From: Streptomyces sp. NRRL S-118 | GTDB lineage: Bacteria > Actinomycetota > Actinomycetes > Streptomycetales > Streptomycetaceae | Assembly: GCF_000716335.1 (NCBI RefSeq) | Contig: NZ_KL591003.1 | Coordinates: 169,913 to 233,912 of the forward strand | Direction: 5' to 3' | Length of the DNA stretch: 64,000 nt | Part shown: piece by piece, positions 34,462 to 42,929 of the stretch | How positions within the stretch are numbered: the stretch's first letter is position 1 | How the letters are laid out: every line of letters starts with the position of its first letter | Position numbers and translations under genes: made by a program | The notes under the pieces: model-generated | What the model saw: the letters and a program-made list of their open reading frames with translations, nothing else | Databases searched by the model: none | What the model was told of the DNA's origin: nothing

Positions 34462-35089
34462 CGGCGGCTCCTTCGGTCGGTACGGATCTCGGCGGGAGCG
34501 GGATCGCCGCCGGCTGCGGCACGGCCGCCGCGGCGGACCACCCGGCGTAGCGGCGCAGACCGTAGAGGAGGGGCTGCGCCGCGGGGCGCACGCTGATGCG
34601 GCGCGCCTCCGCGAAGACCGCCGTGTGGTCACCGAACACGGCCGTCTCCACGACGGTGCAGTCGGCGACGGCGTGGGCGGACGAGGTCAGGTGCGGGCCG
34701 CTCGCCCCGAGGGGCAGCCGCCACTGGGTGCGCTCGAAGCGGTCGGGCGCCCCCGAGGCGAAGAGGTCCGAGGTCGCCCTGGCGCGCTCGTGCAGCAGGT
34801 TGAGGGCGAACTGTCCCTGGTCGAGCAGCGCCCGCAGGGTCGGGCTCGCCGTCCGTATGCACACGACCAAGGTGGGCGGGGCGAGAGCGACGCTCGCCAT
34901 CGAGCTGCACGTGAGGCCGCGGGGCCGGCCGTCGGCGTCCAGGGTGGTGACCACGGTGACACCGGAGGGGAACGCGGCCATGAAGGGGCGGAGGTCCGCC
35001 TCCCGGAGGACGACGGCGCCTTCTGCGGCGACGGCCCCCTCGGTGCCGTCGCCGCCCGGGGTGTCCGGGTGCGGAGCGGAGTTGGGCAT
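34448..35089 (-). CDS. Flavin reductase for the halogenase
   Basis: A 213-residue NAD(P)H:flavin oxidoreductase of the HpaC/SsuE-like flavin-reductase domain family. LRPFMAAFPSGVTVVTTLDA opens the domain, RGLTCSSMASVALAPPTLVV binds the flavin, and ALNLLHERARATSDLFASG and ERTQWRLPLGASGPHL complete it. The last 35 residues are a Pro-rich tail. ATG 35089 follows AGGGAGT. It is co-transcribed with the tryptophan halogenase upstream and the antiporter downstream, and it should supply the free FADH2 that the halogenase needs. Confidence 0.9.
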   Translation of the reverse strand: MPNSAPHPDTPGGDGTEGAVAAEGAVVLREADLRPFMAAFPSGVTVVTTLDADGRPRGLTCSSMASVALAPPTLVVCIRTASPTLRALLDQGQFALNLLHERARATSDLFASGAPDRFERTQWRLPLGASGPHLTSSAHAVADCTVVETAVFGDHTAVFAEARRISVRPAAQPLLYGLRRYAGWSAAAAVPQPAAIPLPPRSVPTEGAAGVRS

Positions 35090-35339
35090 GTCTGACTCCC
35101 TGTGGATGACGATGCAGTGCGGCCCGGCACCCGGCGGACTGCGCCGGGCGCCGGGCCGTGGGAGCGGCGGCGGAAGCGGGGGCCCGGGGGTGGCCGCCGG
35201 TTCCGCGCCGGAGTGCTGCGGTGCCGGGGGAGGTGATGGGCCCGGCCCGAAGACCCGGACACCTGAGGGCCGGGGGGCCGGGGGGCCGGGGGGCCGGCGG
35301 TGGCGCGGGGCCTGGGGGGAGCCCGGGACCCGGCCGGGC
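35090..35339. other. Halogenase-reductase intergenic spacer
   Basis: A 250-base gap inside the minus-strand halogenase unit. It contains runs of GGGGGCCGG (three consecutive copies near 35272-35297) and no frame with a start. The reductase may have its own promoter here, or the unit is read through; I cannot tell. Confidence 0.4.
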
Positions 35340-36938
35340 TCAGCCGTGCAGCCGCTTGAGGTACTCGTAGGCGCTCGGCAGCGTCTCCAGCAGGTTCTGC
35401 TGCTGGCGCTTGACCGTCTCGAACAGCGGCTCCGCACCCGCCACCGACTCGGGCTTGTACGCCAGCGCCGGCAGGGGCGCGTCGGGCTCCAGGCCCATGC
35501 CCGCGAAAATGCAGTAGTAGCTGCCGTTGGTCCAGAAGTTGCGGAACTCGGCCTCGAAGTTGCCGTAGTACGTCGACTCGTCGGTGATCGGCGAGTTGAT
35601 GGGCAGGCCGGCCCGGTAGGCGGAGATCTTCTGCTGAATGTTGTCGGGGAGGGTCAGCTTCTTGTTCGCCTGCCAGAACGGGGTGTCGTTGCGCGGCGCG
35701 TAGAAGAAGTGCGCCTGGATGAAGTCGCGGGTGTCGTCGAACATCACCTCGATCTCGTGGTTGAAGCTGTCGATCAGGCCCTCGTTGAAGGTCTTGTCGG
35801 GGAAGTGCTTGGCCAGCTGGTAGATCGCCGCGGTGATGAAGTAGATGCCGGTCGACTCCAGGGGCTCCAGAAAGCACGACGACAGCCCGATGCTGACGAC
35901 GTTCTTCACCCAGGCGCGGCGGTTGCGGCCGACGCGGAAGCGGATGTGGTTGAACGCCGTCGTCTCGGGGTCGAGGCCCCACATGGCCGCGAACTCGGCC
36001 GTGGCCTCGTCCTTCTCGGTGAACTTGCTGGAGTAGACGTAGCCGGTGCCGAAGCGCCCCAGCATCGGGATCTTCCAGGCCCAGCCGGACGACATCGCGA
36101 TGGCCGAGGTGTACGGCTCCACGCCGCCCGCCTCGTCGTCGTGCGGGACGGCGGTGGCGACCGCGCTGTCGCACAGCAGGTGGTCGCTCATGTCGACGAA
36201 CGGCTCGGCCATCGCCTTGTTGATCAGCAGCCCGCGGAAGCCGGAGCAGTCGACGAAGAGGTCGGCGTCGAGCTCGCGGCCGCTGCGGGTGCGCAGCGCG
36301 GTGACGTAGCCGCGCGCGTCCTGACGTACCTCCGTCATCTCGTCCTGGACGTGGTGGACGCCCTGCTTCTCGGTGGCGAAGCGGCGCAGGAAGTCGGCGA
36401 CGAGCTGGGCGTCGAAGTGCCAGGCGTAGCGGGTGGCGGAGCGGCCGTCGAGCCAGCGCGGCGCCTTCATCGCGTCCATGATCGGAGGCTCGCGGAAGCA
36501 GGCGTAGTCGAACGGCTCGGTGGTGAGGCCGTCGTACTTGCGCTTGAACCAGTAGTGCGACAGGGGCGTCTGGTCGTAGTCGGGCAGCAGCCCGAACGGG
36601 TGGTAGAAGTGGTCGGGCCGGCCGTCGGGCAGCTCCCGGGCCGTGGCCTCGCCCGCTCCTTCGGTGCGCCAGTTCACGAACCGCACCGCCATCTTGAAGC
36701 TGGCGTTGCACTCCCGCATCCACTCGTCCTCGGCGATGCCGAGGTAGTCGAAGAACGCGCGCTGCAGGTTGGGAACCGTCGCCTCGCCGACCCCGATCCG
36801 CGGAATCGTCGGGGCTTCCAGCACGGTGATGTCGACCGTGCCCTGGAGGGCCTTGCCGAGATACGCGGCGGTCATCCAGCCGGCCGTGCCGCCGCCCAGG
36901 ATGACGACCTTCTTCAATCGGGTGTCGGTGCTGGTCAT
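35340..36938 (-). CDS. Tryptophan halogenase, 7-halogenase-like
   Basis: A 532-residue FADH2-dependent halogenase that chlorinates or brominates free tryptophan. GGGTAGW (residues 15-21) binds FAD and GWAWKIP (285-291) is the halogenase signature. The catalytic Lys is K82 in [10 protein letters not shown] and the key Glu is E358 in [12 protein letters not shown]. Long stretches agree with RebH/KtzQ-type tryptophan 7-halogenases (for example [35 protein letters not shown]), so 7-chlorotryptophan is the best guess. Position specificity cannot be proven by eye. ATG 36938 has a GAGGG site. The gene is divergent from the SARP regulator and heads the halogenase-reductase-antiporter unit. Confidence 0.94.
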   Translation of the reverse strand: MTSTDTRLKKVVILGGGTAGWMTAAYLGKALQGTVDITVLEAPTIPRIGVGEATVPNLQRAFFDYLGIAEDEWMRECNASFKMAVRFVNWRTEGAGEATARELPDGRPDHFYHPFGLLPDYDQTPLSHYWFKRKYDGLTTEPFDYACFREPPIMDAMKAPRWLDGRSATRYAWHFDAQLVADFLRRFATEKQGVHHVQDEMTEVRQDARGYVTALRTRSGRELDADLFVDCSGFRGLLINKAMAEPFVDMSDHLLCDSAVATAVPHDDEAGGVEPYTSAIAMSSGWAWKIPMLGRFGTGYVYSSKFTEKDEATAEFAAMWGLDPETTAFNHIRFRVGRNRRAWVKNVVSIGLSSCFLEPLESTGIYFITAAIYQLAKHFPDKTFNEGLIDSFNHEIEVMFDDTRDFIQAHFFYAPRNDTPFWQANKKLTLPDNIQQKISAYRAGLPINSPITDESTYYGNFEAEFRNFWTNGSYYCIFAGMGLEPDAPLPALAYKPESVAGAEPLFETVKRQQQNLLETLPSAYEYLKRLHG

Positions 36939-37300
36939 GGAGCAGCCCTCATTTCGGAGTCGGGAATCACGGTCGGGAGCCGAGGAGCTGGGGGGCACGA
37001 CGCCCGGTGGGCGGGCCCGGGCCGGCCCACCGGTGTCCGCCGGGGCGGCCGTGTCCGGCGGACCGGGGCCGGTGAACCGCGAGGCCGTGCGGACCGGGGA
37101 CCCGCCGGCGGACCGGGAGCCGGCGGACCGGGGCCGGAAACCGCCGGTGGTGTTTGCCCGGAACGTCGGATCCCCAGTGTGGAGAACCGCTCTATGACGG
37201 ACCTACAGAGGCGGGATCCGGCCGGTATAGGGCGCTTGTAGAGCGGGGGAACAGACTCGCCGCAGGCAGAACGGCATACGACGGCCCCCGGGAGGACGCG
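36939..37300. promoter_or_regulatory. Divergent control region, halogenase/SARP
   Basis: This 362-base region must contain the promoters for the leftward halogenase operon and the rightward SARP operon. The left two-thirds are extremely GC-rich and repetitive (repeat at 37055-37137). The part near the SARP gene is less GC-rich, with TATAGG at 37226-37231 as a possible -10. I cannot fix the promoters with confidence. Confidence 0.5.
37055..37137. repeat. Direct repeats upstream of SARP gene
   Basis: CCGGCGGACCGGGGCCGG occurs at 37055-37072 and 37120-37137, and a near copy with one extra A at 37105-37123 (the last two overlap by 4 bases). A partial unit lies near 37089. Each copy is also partly palindromic (CCGG ends). 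Confidence 0.65.
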
Positions 37301-38362
37301 ATGACGACCGCGGTGACCGGAATCGCACGGCAGGCGGTACGCATCCGCTTCCTCGGCGACTTCGAACTGACCGTGAACGGCGCCCCGGTGCAGCGCTGGC
37401 GGGCCGGCAAGGCACGCGGGCTCTTCCAGTTCCTCGTGATCCACCGTGGTCAGACCCTCACCCGCGACCGGCTGTACGAGGCACTGTGGCCGGGCTCCGG
37501 CCGGTCCGCCGGGGACAGCTCGCTGAAGGTGGCCGCGCACGCGCTGCGCAGGGTCCTCGACGCGCACCCCGACGGCACCTGTGCGTCGGGGATCCGGCTG
37601 CACTACCGCGACTTCGGCTACGTCCTGGACATCGCCGACCTCTGGTCCGACGTGGACCGCTTCCAGGAGCTGGTGCACACCGGGCTGCGGGCTGCCGCCG
37701 CCGGCGACCGGGGGGCGGCCCGTGAACGGCTGCGGTCCGCGGTCGCCCTGTACGCCGGGGAGTTCCTGCGCGGCGAGAGCGCGGACTGGGTGGTCGAACA
37801 GCGCGAGTACCTGCGGTCGCTGGCGCTGCGGGCGCTGGAGGTGCTGCGTGCCGACGCCGCCGAGCGGGAGGACTTCCCCGAGCTCATCGAGGTCTGCCGG
37901 AGCACCCTGGGCATCGACCGGCACCACGAGGGGACCTACCGGGCGCTGATGACGGCGCACGGCAGGCGGGGCGAACACGCCTGCGTGCGCCGCTGGTACG
38001 AGCTGTGCGCGCGCCGACTGCGCGAGGACCTCGCGGTGGCACCGTCCCGGGAGACCGACCGGTTGCTGCACGCACTGCTGCCCGCCCCGGTGGTTCCCGC
38101 CGGGGGACCGGCACGCTCGCCCCTGGCGTCCTTTCCGTCCCTGACCTCCGCCGTGCAGGGCGGCGCCGCCCCGGGGCTCCGGCCGCGCGCGGTGCGCCGC
38201 GCCCGGCCCGACTCCCGCGCCGCGGCCGGCGTCCCCGGCCCGGCGACCGACTCGCGCGCCGCAGCCCGCGTCCCCGGCCCCGCGGCCGGTCCCGCGGCCG
38301 GTCCCTGGGCCGCCGTCCCCCGCCCGGGGCCGGGTCTCGTCCCGCCGCCGCGCATCCCGTGA
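37301..38362 (+). CDS. SARP-family cluster-situated activator
   Basis: A 353-residue AfsR/SARP-type regulator. The N-terminal winged-helix DNA-binding domain (IRFLGDFELTVNGAPVQRWR then LTRDRLYEALWPGSG and DSSLKVAAHALRRVLD) is followed by the bacterial transcriptional-activator domain (VDRFQELVHTGLRAAAAGDR, ADWVVEQREYLRSLALRALE, HHEGTYRALMTAHGRRGEHA). The last 75 residues are a low-complexity Pro/Ala/Arg tail with an internal repeat (DSRAAAGVPGPA). ATG 37301 has GGAGG. It is 26 bases upstream of the aldehyde dehydrogenase and probably activates the operon and the MFS promoter at 49855-49902. I noticed no in-frame TTA codon, so bldA dependence is not indicated. Confidence 0.9.
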   Translation: MTTAVTGIARQAVRIRFLGDFELTVNGAPVQRWRAGKARGLFQFLVIHRGQTLTRDRLYEALWPGSGRSAGDSSLKVAAHALRRVLDAHPDGTCASGIRLHYRDFGYVLDIADLWSDVDRFQELVHTGLRAAAAGDRGAARERLRSAVALYAGEFLRGESADWVVEQREYLRSLALRALEVLRADAAEREDFPELIEVCRSTLGIDRHHEGTYRALMTAHGRRGEHACVRRWYELCARRLREDLAVAPSRETDRLLHALLPAPVVPAGGPARSPLASFPSLTSAVQGGAAPGLRPRAVRRARPDSRAAAGVPGPATDSRAAARVPGPAAGPAAGPWAAVPRPGPGLVPPPRIP

Positions 38363-38388
38363 CCGAGCGATCCAGTGAGGAAACCACC

Positions 38389-40032
38389 GTGACCGTGCTG
38401 ACCGTGCCGCAGGGCTCCGCCGCACCGCCGGCCGAGCCGTCCCCGGGGCCTTTGCCGCCCCGCTACGACGACCACTGGATCGGGGGCCGCTGGACGGTCT
38501 CCGACGCCGACCGCCGGCTGGTCGTCACCGACCCCAGCACCGAAGCGCCGCTCGCCACGGTGCCCGCGGGCACCGCCCGCGACGCCGACCTGGCCGTCCG
38601 CGCCGCCGCCGGCGCCTTCCCCGGCTGGTCCGCCACGCCCGTACGGGAACGGGCCGCGCTGCTGCGCCGCGTGGTGGAGGGCCTGGAGCGCAACGCCGAG
38701 CGGTTCGCGCGGACCATCACCGCCGAGGTGGGGGCCCCTTCCCGGATGGCCCTGCAGACCCAGGCCGGCCTGTCCGTCGGCATGGCGGCGCACTGCGTGG
38801 AGACCGCCGCGTCCCATGCGTTCGAGGAGCGGGTCGGCCACTCCCTCGTGGTGCGCGAGGCCGCGGGCGTCGCCGTGTGCATCACGCCCTGGAACATGCC
38901 GCTGCTGCTGACGGTGCAGAAACTGATGCCCGCGCTCGCCGCCGGCTGCACCGTGGTCCACAAGCCCAGCGAAATCACGCCGCTGCACGCCCGACTGCTC
39001 GCCGAGGTGTTCGCCGAGGCCGATCTGCCGCCCGGTGTGGTCAACATGGTCGTCGGCACCGGTGACACCCTCGGCACCGCCCTCGTCAGCCACCCGCTCG
39101 TGGACGTGGTCTCCCTGACCGGGTCCACCCGCGCCGGGCGGCAGGTGGCGGCCCTGGGCGCCGACGGCATCAAGCGTGTCCACCTGGAGCTCGGCGGCAA
39201 GAACGCCTCCCTCGTCCTCGACGACGCCGACCTGCCGGCCGCGGTGGGCGCCACCGTCGACCAGGTCCTGTTCAACACCGGTCAGACGTGCCTCCAGTGG
39301 AGCCGGCTGCTGGTGCCCCGCGACCGCCAGGACGAGGCGGTGGAGCTGGCCGGACGGATCATGGACGGGTACGTCACCGGTGATCCCCGCGACCCCGCGA
39401 CCGATCTCGGCCCGCTGGTGTCGGCCGCCGCGCACGCCCGGGTGAACGACTACATCCACCGGGGCGCCTCCGAGGGCGGCGCCCGCCTGGTGCGCGGCGG
39501 CACCGGCCGCCCCTCCGGCCTCACCACCGGGTACTACGTCCGGCCCACCGTGTTCGCCGACGTCGACCCGCTGACGACCATCGGCCAGGAGGAGATCTTC
39601 GGACCGGTGCTGTGCGTCATCCCGTACGACGACGAGGAGCAGGCGGTACGGATCGTCAACGGCACCCGGTACGGGCTGCACGGTGCGGTCTGGTCCGGCG
39701 ACGACGGCCGGGCCGAGCGCGTCGCCCGCCGGTTCCGCACCGGCCTGGTGGACGTCAACGGCGGGTCGTTCAACCCGGCGGCCCCGTTCGGCGGTTTCAA
39801 GCAGTCGGGCATCGGCCGCGAGTGCGGGAGCGCCGGGCTGGAGGCGTTCCTGGAGACCAAGTCCCTGCAGCTGCCCGGCCGCGGGGGCTCGGGGGAACCG
39901 GTGGTCGGCCCGCGCCTGCGCGCCACCGCCCCGGCTTCCTCGACCCCACCGGCCGCACCCACCACACCGGCCGCACCCACCGCACCGACCGCACCGACCA
40001 CTGTCCGCGACCAGGAGAGGAACGACGGATGA
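38389..40032 (+). CDS. NAD(P)-dependent aldehyde dehydrogenase
   Basis: A 547-residue aldehyde dehydrogenase that oxidises an aldehyde to its acid. VCITPWNMPLLLTVQKLMPA is the cofactor-domain core, the general base is E267 in HLELGGKNASLV and the nucleophile is C301 in NTGQTCLQW. GTG 38389 follows GAGGAAA. The C-terminus carries an unusual Pro/Thr/Ala tail of about 35 residues encoded by an 18-bp repeat. The gene overlaps the following A-T gene by 4 bases, so it belongs to the biosynthetic operon. A natural substrate would be an indole carbaldehyde made by breaking down beta-hydroxytryptophan, but this is inferred from neighbours. Confidence 0.88.
   Translation: MTVLTVPQGSAAPPAEPSPGPLPPRYDDHWIGGRWTVSDADRRLVVTDPSTEAPLATVPAGTARDADLAVRAAAGAFPGWSATPVRERAALLRRVVEGLERNAERFARTITAEVGAPSRMALQTQAGLSVGMAAHCVETAASHAFEERVGHSLVVREAAGVAVCITPWNMPLLLTVQKLMPALAAGCTVVHKPSEITPLHARLLAEVFAEADLPPGVVNMVVGTGDTLGTALVSHPLVDVVSLTGSTRAGRQVAALGADGIKRVHLELGGKNASLVLDDADLPAAVGATVDQVLFNTGQTCLQWSRLLVPRDRQDEAVELAGRIMDGYVTGDPRDPATDLGPLVSAAAHARVNDYIHRGASEGGARLVRGGTGRPSGLTTGYYVRPTVFADVDPLTTIGQEEIFGPVLCVIPYDDEEQAVRIVNGTRYGLHGAVWSGDDGRAERVARRFRTGLVDVNGGSFNPAAPFGGFKQSGIGRECGSAGLEAFLETKSLQLPGRGGSGEPVVGPRLRATAPASSTPPAAPTTPAAPTAPTAPTTVRDQERNDG
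39947..39982 (+). repeat. 18-bp tandem repeat at end of ALDH gene
   Basis: Two copies of CACCGGCCGCACCCACCA/G (17 of 18 identical) followed by degenerate GCACCGACC units encode the Pro/Thr/Ala tail. The catalytic domain is already complete, so the tail is probably dispensable. Confidence 0.7.
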
Positions 40033-41861
40033 CGGCCCAGCATGCCGGCCCCGCGCCGGCGCCCCGGCCCACCGACGGGCCGTCGGGCGAAGCCCTTCCG
40101 CCGCTGTTCGCCGCGCTGGCGCGCTGGACCCGCGAGCAGCCGGACGTCCCCGCCGTCAGAGCCGAGGACGGTGCCCTCGGCTACGCGGAACTCACCGCGC
40201 GCACCGCCGCGACCGCCGCGGCGCTCGCCTCCGCGGGTGCCGGGCCCGAGAGCGCGGTGGGGCTGCTCCTCGGCCGCTCCCGGGACAGCGTGCCCGCGCT
40301 CCTCGCCGTCTGGAGCCTCGGCGCGACGGCCGTGCCCCTGGACCCCGGCCACCCGGTGGAACGGCTCGGCTCCGTCCTGCGGGACGCCCGGGTCTCCGTC
40401 CTGGTCGCCGCTGACGTGCCCGACGGGCTGGCCGTCACGGGGATCCGTACGGTCCGCCCGGCCCGCGCCGCCTCGGGGGCGCTCGCCGTGGCCACCCCCG
40501 CACCCGACGGATGCGCCTACGTCATCTACACCTCCGGCACCACGGGCCGCCCCAAGGGCGTCGAGGTCACCTACCGCGGCCTGGACACCTTCGTCGGCGC
40601 GCTCGCGGGACTGGGCCTGCCGCCCGGGGGCCTCGGCCTCAACGCCGTCTCCCCCGCCTTCGACGGCTGGCTGTGGTGCACGCTGCTCTACCTCCTCCAC
40701 GGCCAGGGCGTCGCCCTGGTGGACCTGTCCCTCGACGGGCTGCGCCGCGCCGACGCCGAGGGCCGGTCCCCGCTGCCGGCCGGACTGCGCACCGCTTCCC
40801 TGACGCCGTCCCTGCTGGCCGCCCACGGCGGCGGGCTGGACGAGGCGGAGGTCGTCGTGGTGGCCGGCGAGCCCTGCCCGGCTGCGCTGGCCGAGCGCTT
40901 CTCCCGCGGCCGCCGGCTGCTGAACGTGTACGGGCCGACGGAGGCCACGATCGCGGCGACCTGGGCCGACAGTGAACGGGGTGACGACGTGAGCAGCATC
41001 GGACGGCCGCTGCCCGACCACCGGGCGTACGTCCTGGACGACGACCTGGTCCCGGTGCCCGCCGGGACCGAGGGCGAGCTGTACCTCGGCGGGCCCGCCG
41101 TGGCCCGCGGCTACCGCAACCGTCCGGGTCTCACCGCCGCCCGGTTCCTGCCCGACCCGTTCCAGGGCGGCGGGGCACGGATGTACCGCACCGGGGACCT
41201 GGTGGTCCGGCGGGCCGGCGGCGAGCTGGAGTACCGCGGACGGCGTGACGACCAGGTGAAGGTCCGCGGCCACCGCATCGAACTGGGTGAGGTGGAGCGG
41301 GTCGCCGCCGAGGTCCCCGGCGTGGTGGCCGCCGCCTGCTGCCCGCTCGCCCCGGGGGAGTCACTGGGGCTCGCGGTCGTCGCCGCGCCCGGCAGCGGCG
41401 CCCCCGGTGACCTGGCCGCCGCGGTCACCGGGCACTGCGCCGGGCTGCTGCCGGAGGCGGCGGTGCCCGCCGTCGTCCGGGTGGTGGACCGCATCCCCAC
41501 CCTCGGCACCGGCAAGGCCGACCGGGTGACGCTCGCCGCCGCACTCACCGCGCCGGAGCGGACCGGCGGGACGGACGGCGCGGACGCCGCCACGGCACGG
41601 GAACGCGAGGTGATGGCCGTCTGGGCCGCGGTGCTGGAGCGCGAGGTCCCCGGACCGTCCGCCGACTTCTTCGAGCTGGGCGGGCACTCACTGGCCGCCG
41701 CGCGGGTCGTGGCCGACCTGCGCCGGGCCACCGGCCTGCGCATCACGCTGGGGAAGCTGCTCACCCGGCCCACCGTCGCGGAGGTCGCCGCCGAGCTCGA
41801 CCGGCTCGCCGCCGGGCCCGGGGCACCGGCCGCGCCCGTCCTCACCGCCGAAGGAGCCTGA
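40029..41861 (+). CDS. Free-standing NRPS A-T didomain
   Basis: A 610-residue adenylation-thiolation protein that activates one amino acid as AMP ester and holds it as a thioester. Core motifs are YVIYTSGTTGRPKG, NVYGPTEATIA, YRTGDLV and TGKADRV, and the phosphopantetheine Ser is S554 in FELGGHSLAAA. The A4 region reads FDGWLW with D212 in place to bind an alpha-amino group, so an amino acid substrate is likely. By eye the pocket contains Trp, Val, Ala, Val, Ile and Ala, a large hydrophobic pocket that could take an aromatic residue. A-T proteins followed by a thioesterase, MbtH and P450 are the usual beta-hydroxylation cassette. Confidence 0.92.
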   Translation: MTAQHAGPAPAPRPTDGPSGEALPPLFAALARWTREQPDVPAVRAEDGALGYAELTARTAATAAALASAGAGPESAVGLLLGRSRDSVPALLAVWSLGATAVPLDPGHPVERLGSVLRDARVSVLVAADVPDGLAVTGIRTVRPARAASGALAVATPAPDGCAYVIYTSGTTGRPKGVEVTYRGLDTFVGALAGLGLPPGGLGLNAVSPAFDGWLWCTLLYLLHGQGVALVDLSLDGLRRADAEGRSPLPAGLRTASLTPSLLAAHGGGLDEAEVVVVAGEPCPAALAERFSRGRRLLNVYGPTEATIAATWADSERGDDVSSIGRPLPDHRAYVLDDDLVPVPAGTEGELYLGGPAVARGYRNRPGLTAARFLPDPFQGGGARMYRTGDLVVRRAGGELEYRGRRDDQVKVRGHRIELGEVERVAAEVPGVVAAACCPLAPGESLGLAVVAAPGSGAPGDLAAAVTGHCAGLLPEAAVPAVVRVVDRIPTLGTGKADRVTLAAALTAPERTGGTDGADAATAREREVMAVWAAVLEREVPGPSADFFELGGHSLAAARVVADLRRATGLRITLGKLLTRPTVAEVAAELDRLAAGPGAPAAPVLTAEGA

Positions 41862-41865
41862 CGCC

Positions 41866-42615
41866 ATGGGCAGCTGGATCTCCACGTGGCCGTCCGGCCC
41901 GGGTGACACCGCCCTCCCGGCGCTGCTCTGCCTGCCGCCGGCCGGCGCGGGCTGCCAGCAGTTCCGCGCCTGGGTCCCGGCCCTGGCGGGGGTCGGGCAG
42001 GTGTACGGCGTGCAGTTGCCGGGCCGCGAGAACCGCTGGCGCGAGCCCATGCCGCGGACCTTCGACGAGGCGGTCGAGGCGATCGCCGGCGAGCTGCGCC
42101 CGGTCGTCGCCGCCGGCCGGCGGCTGGTCGTCTTCGGCCACAGCTTCGGCGGGCTCCTCGGGTACGAGATCGCCCGCCGCGTCCGGCCCGCGGCCCTGGT
42201 GGTCAGCGCGTGCCGGGCGCCCGGCCACTGGGACGGCGCCGGGCGGGGCATCGTCGAGGACGACGAGGAGCTGGACAAGCTCTTCGACACCGCCGGGCTC
42301 GACCCCGCCTTCCTCGACGAGGACACCCGCGCCCTGATGGTCGCGATGCTCCGCAAGGACGCGGTGCTGTCGCTGAGTTACGCCCACTCCCCCGGCACCC
42401 CGCTCTCCGTGCCCGTGCACGCGTGGAGGGCCGACGGCGACGACACCGTCACCGCGCAGGACCTGGCCGGCTGGGCCGCGGTCACCACCGCCGCCTTCCG
42501 CGTCCACCGCGTCGAAGGCGGTCATCACGCCGTGCTGCGCCGGCCGGAGACGCTCCTGGAGCACCTGGCCGGACTGCTGCGCGATGTCGCGGCCGTACCG
42601 GCCGGCACCGCCTGA
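41866..42615 (+). CDS. Type II thioesterase
   Basis: A 249-residue alpha/beta-hydrolase thioesterase acting on carrier-protein thioesters. ALLCLPPAGAGCQQFRAWVP opens the fold, the nucleophile is S93 in VFGHSFGGLLGYEIA and the His lies in VEGGHHAVLRRPETLLEHL. GAAGGAG precedes ATG 41866, 4 bases after the A-T stop. In beta-hydroxylation cassettes such an enzyme releases the hydroxylated amino acid from the A-T protein (as Bhp and related enzymes do). It may equally edit misloaded carrier domains of the other synthetases. Confidence 0.9.
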   Translation: MGSWISTWPSGPGDTALPALLCLPPAGAGCQQFRAWVPALAGVGQVYGVQLPGRENRWREPMPRTFDEAVEAIAGELRPVVAAGRRLVVFGHSFGGLLGYEIARRVRPAALVVSACRAPGHWDGAGRGIVEDDEELDKLFDTAGLDPAFLDEDTRALMVAMLRKDAVLSLSYAHSPGTPLSVPVHAWRADGDDTVTAQDLAGWAAVTTAAFRVHRVEGGHHAVLRRPETLLEHLAGLLRDVAAVPAGTA

Positions 42616-42715
42616 GCCGGGCGGCGGGCCGCCGGGCCCCGTCCCGCACCGGCGGTCCGCACGTCGACCCGCCCCATCCCTGACCGAATGCCATGCGACC
42701 GAGCCGGAGGACGTC

Positions 42716-42928
42716 GTGCCCACCACCTACCAGGTCCTCGTCAACCACGAGGAGCAGTACGCGCTGTATCCCTCGGCGCGCGAGCTGCCCGACGGCTGGA
42801 CGCCGGCCGGGTTCAGCGGCACCGAGGACGAGTGCGTCGCCCATGTGGACGCCTGCTGGAGCGACACGCGGCCCCGCAGCGTGCGCACCGCGGCGGCCAC
42901 CCCCGCGCACCGGGCCGAAGGGGCCTGA
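42716..42928 (+). CDS. MbtH-like protein
   Basis: A 70-residue MbtH-family protein that binds and activates A domains. The family pattern is recognisable: VLVNHEEQYALYPSARELPD, GWTPAGFSGTEDECVAHVD and CWSDTRPRSVR. The first conserved Trp (normally S.WP) is Tyr here (ALYP); the other two are kept. GTG 42716 has GGAGG. It lies between the thioesterase and the P450, so at least one A domain of this cluster probably needs it. Confidence 0.9.
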   Translation: MPTTYQVLVNHEEQYALYPSARELPDGWTPAGFSGTEDECVAHVDACWSDTRPRSVRTAAATPAHRAEGA

Positions 42929-42929
42929 G

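Noticed and set aside
37301..38362. Considered bldA (TTA codon) control of the SARP gene
   Set aside because: Reading the frame I found no TTA codon; TTA triplets noticed nearby are out of frame.
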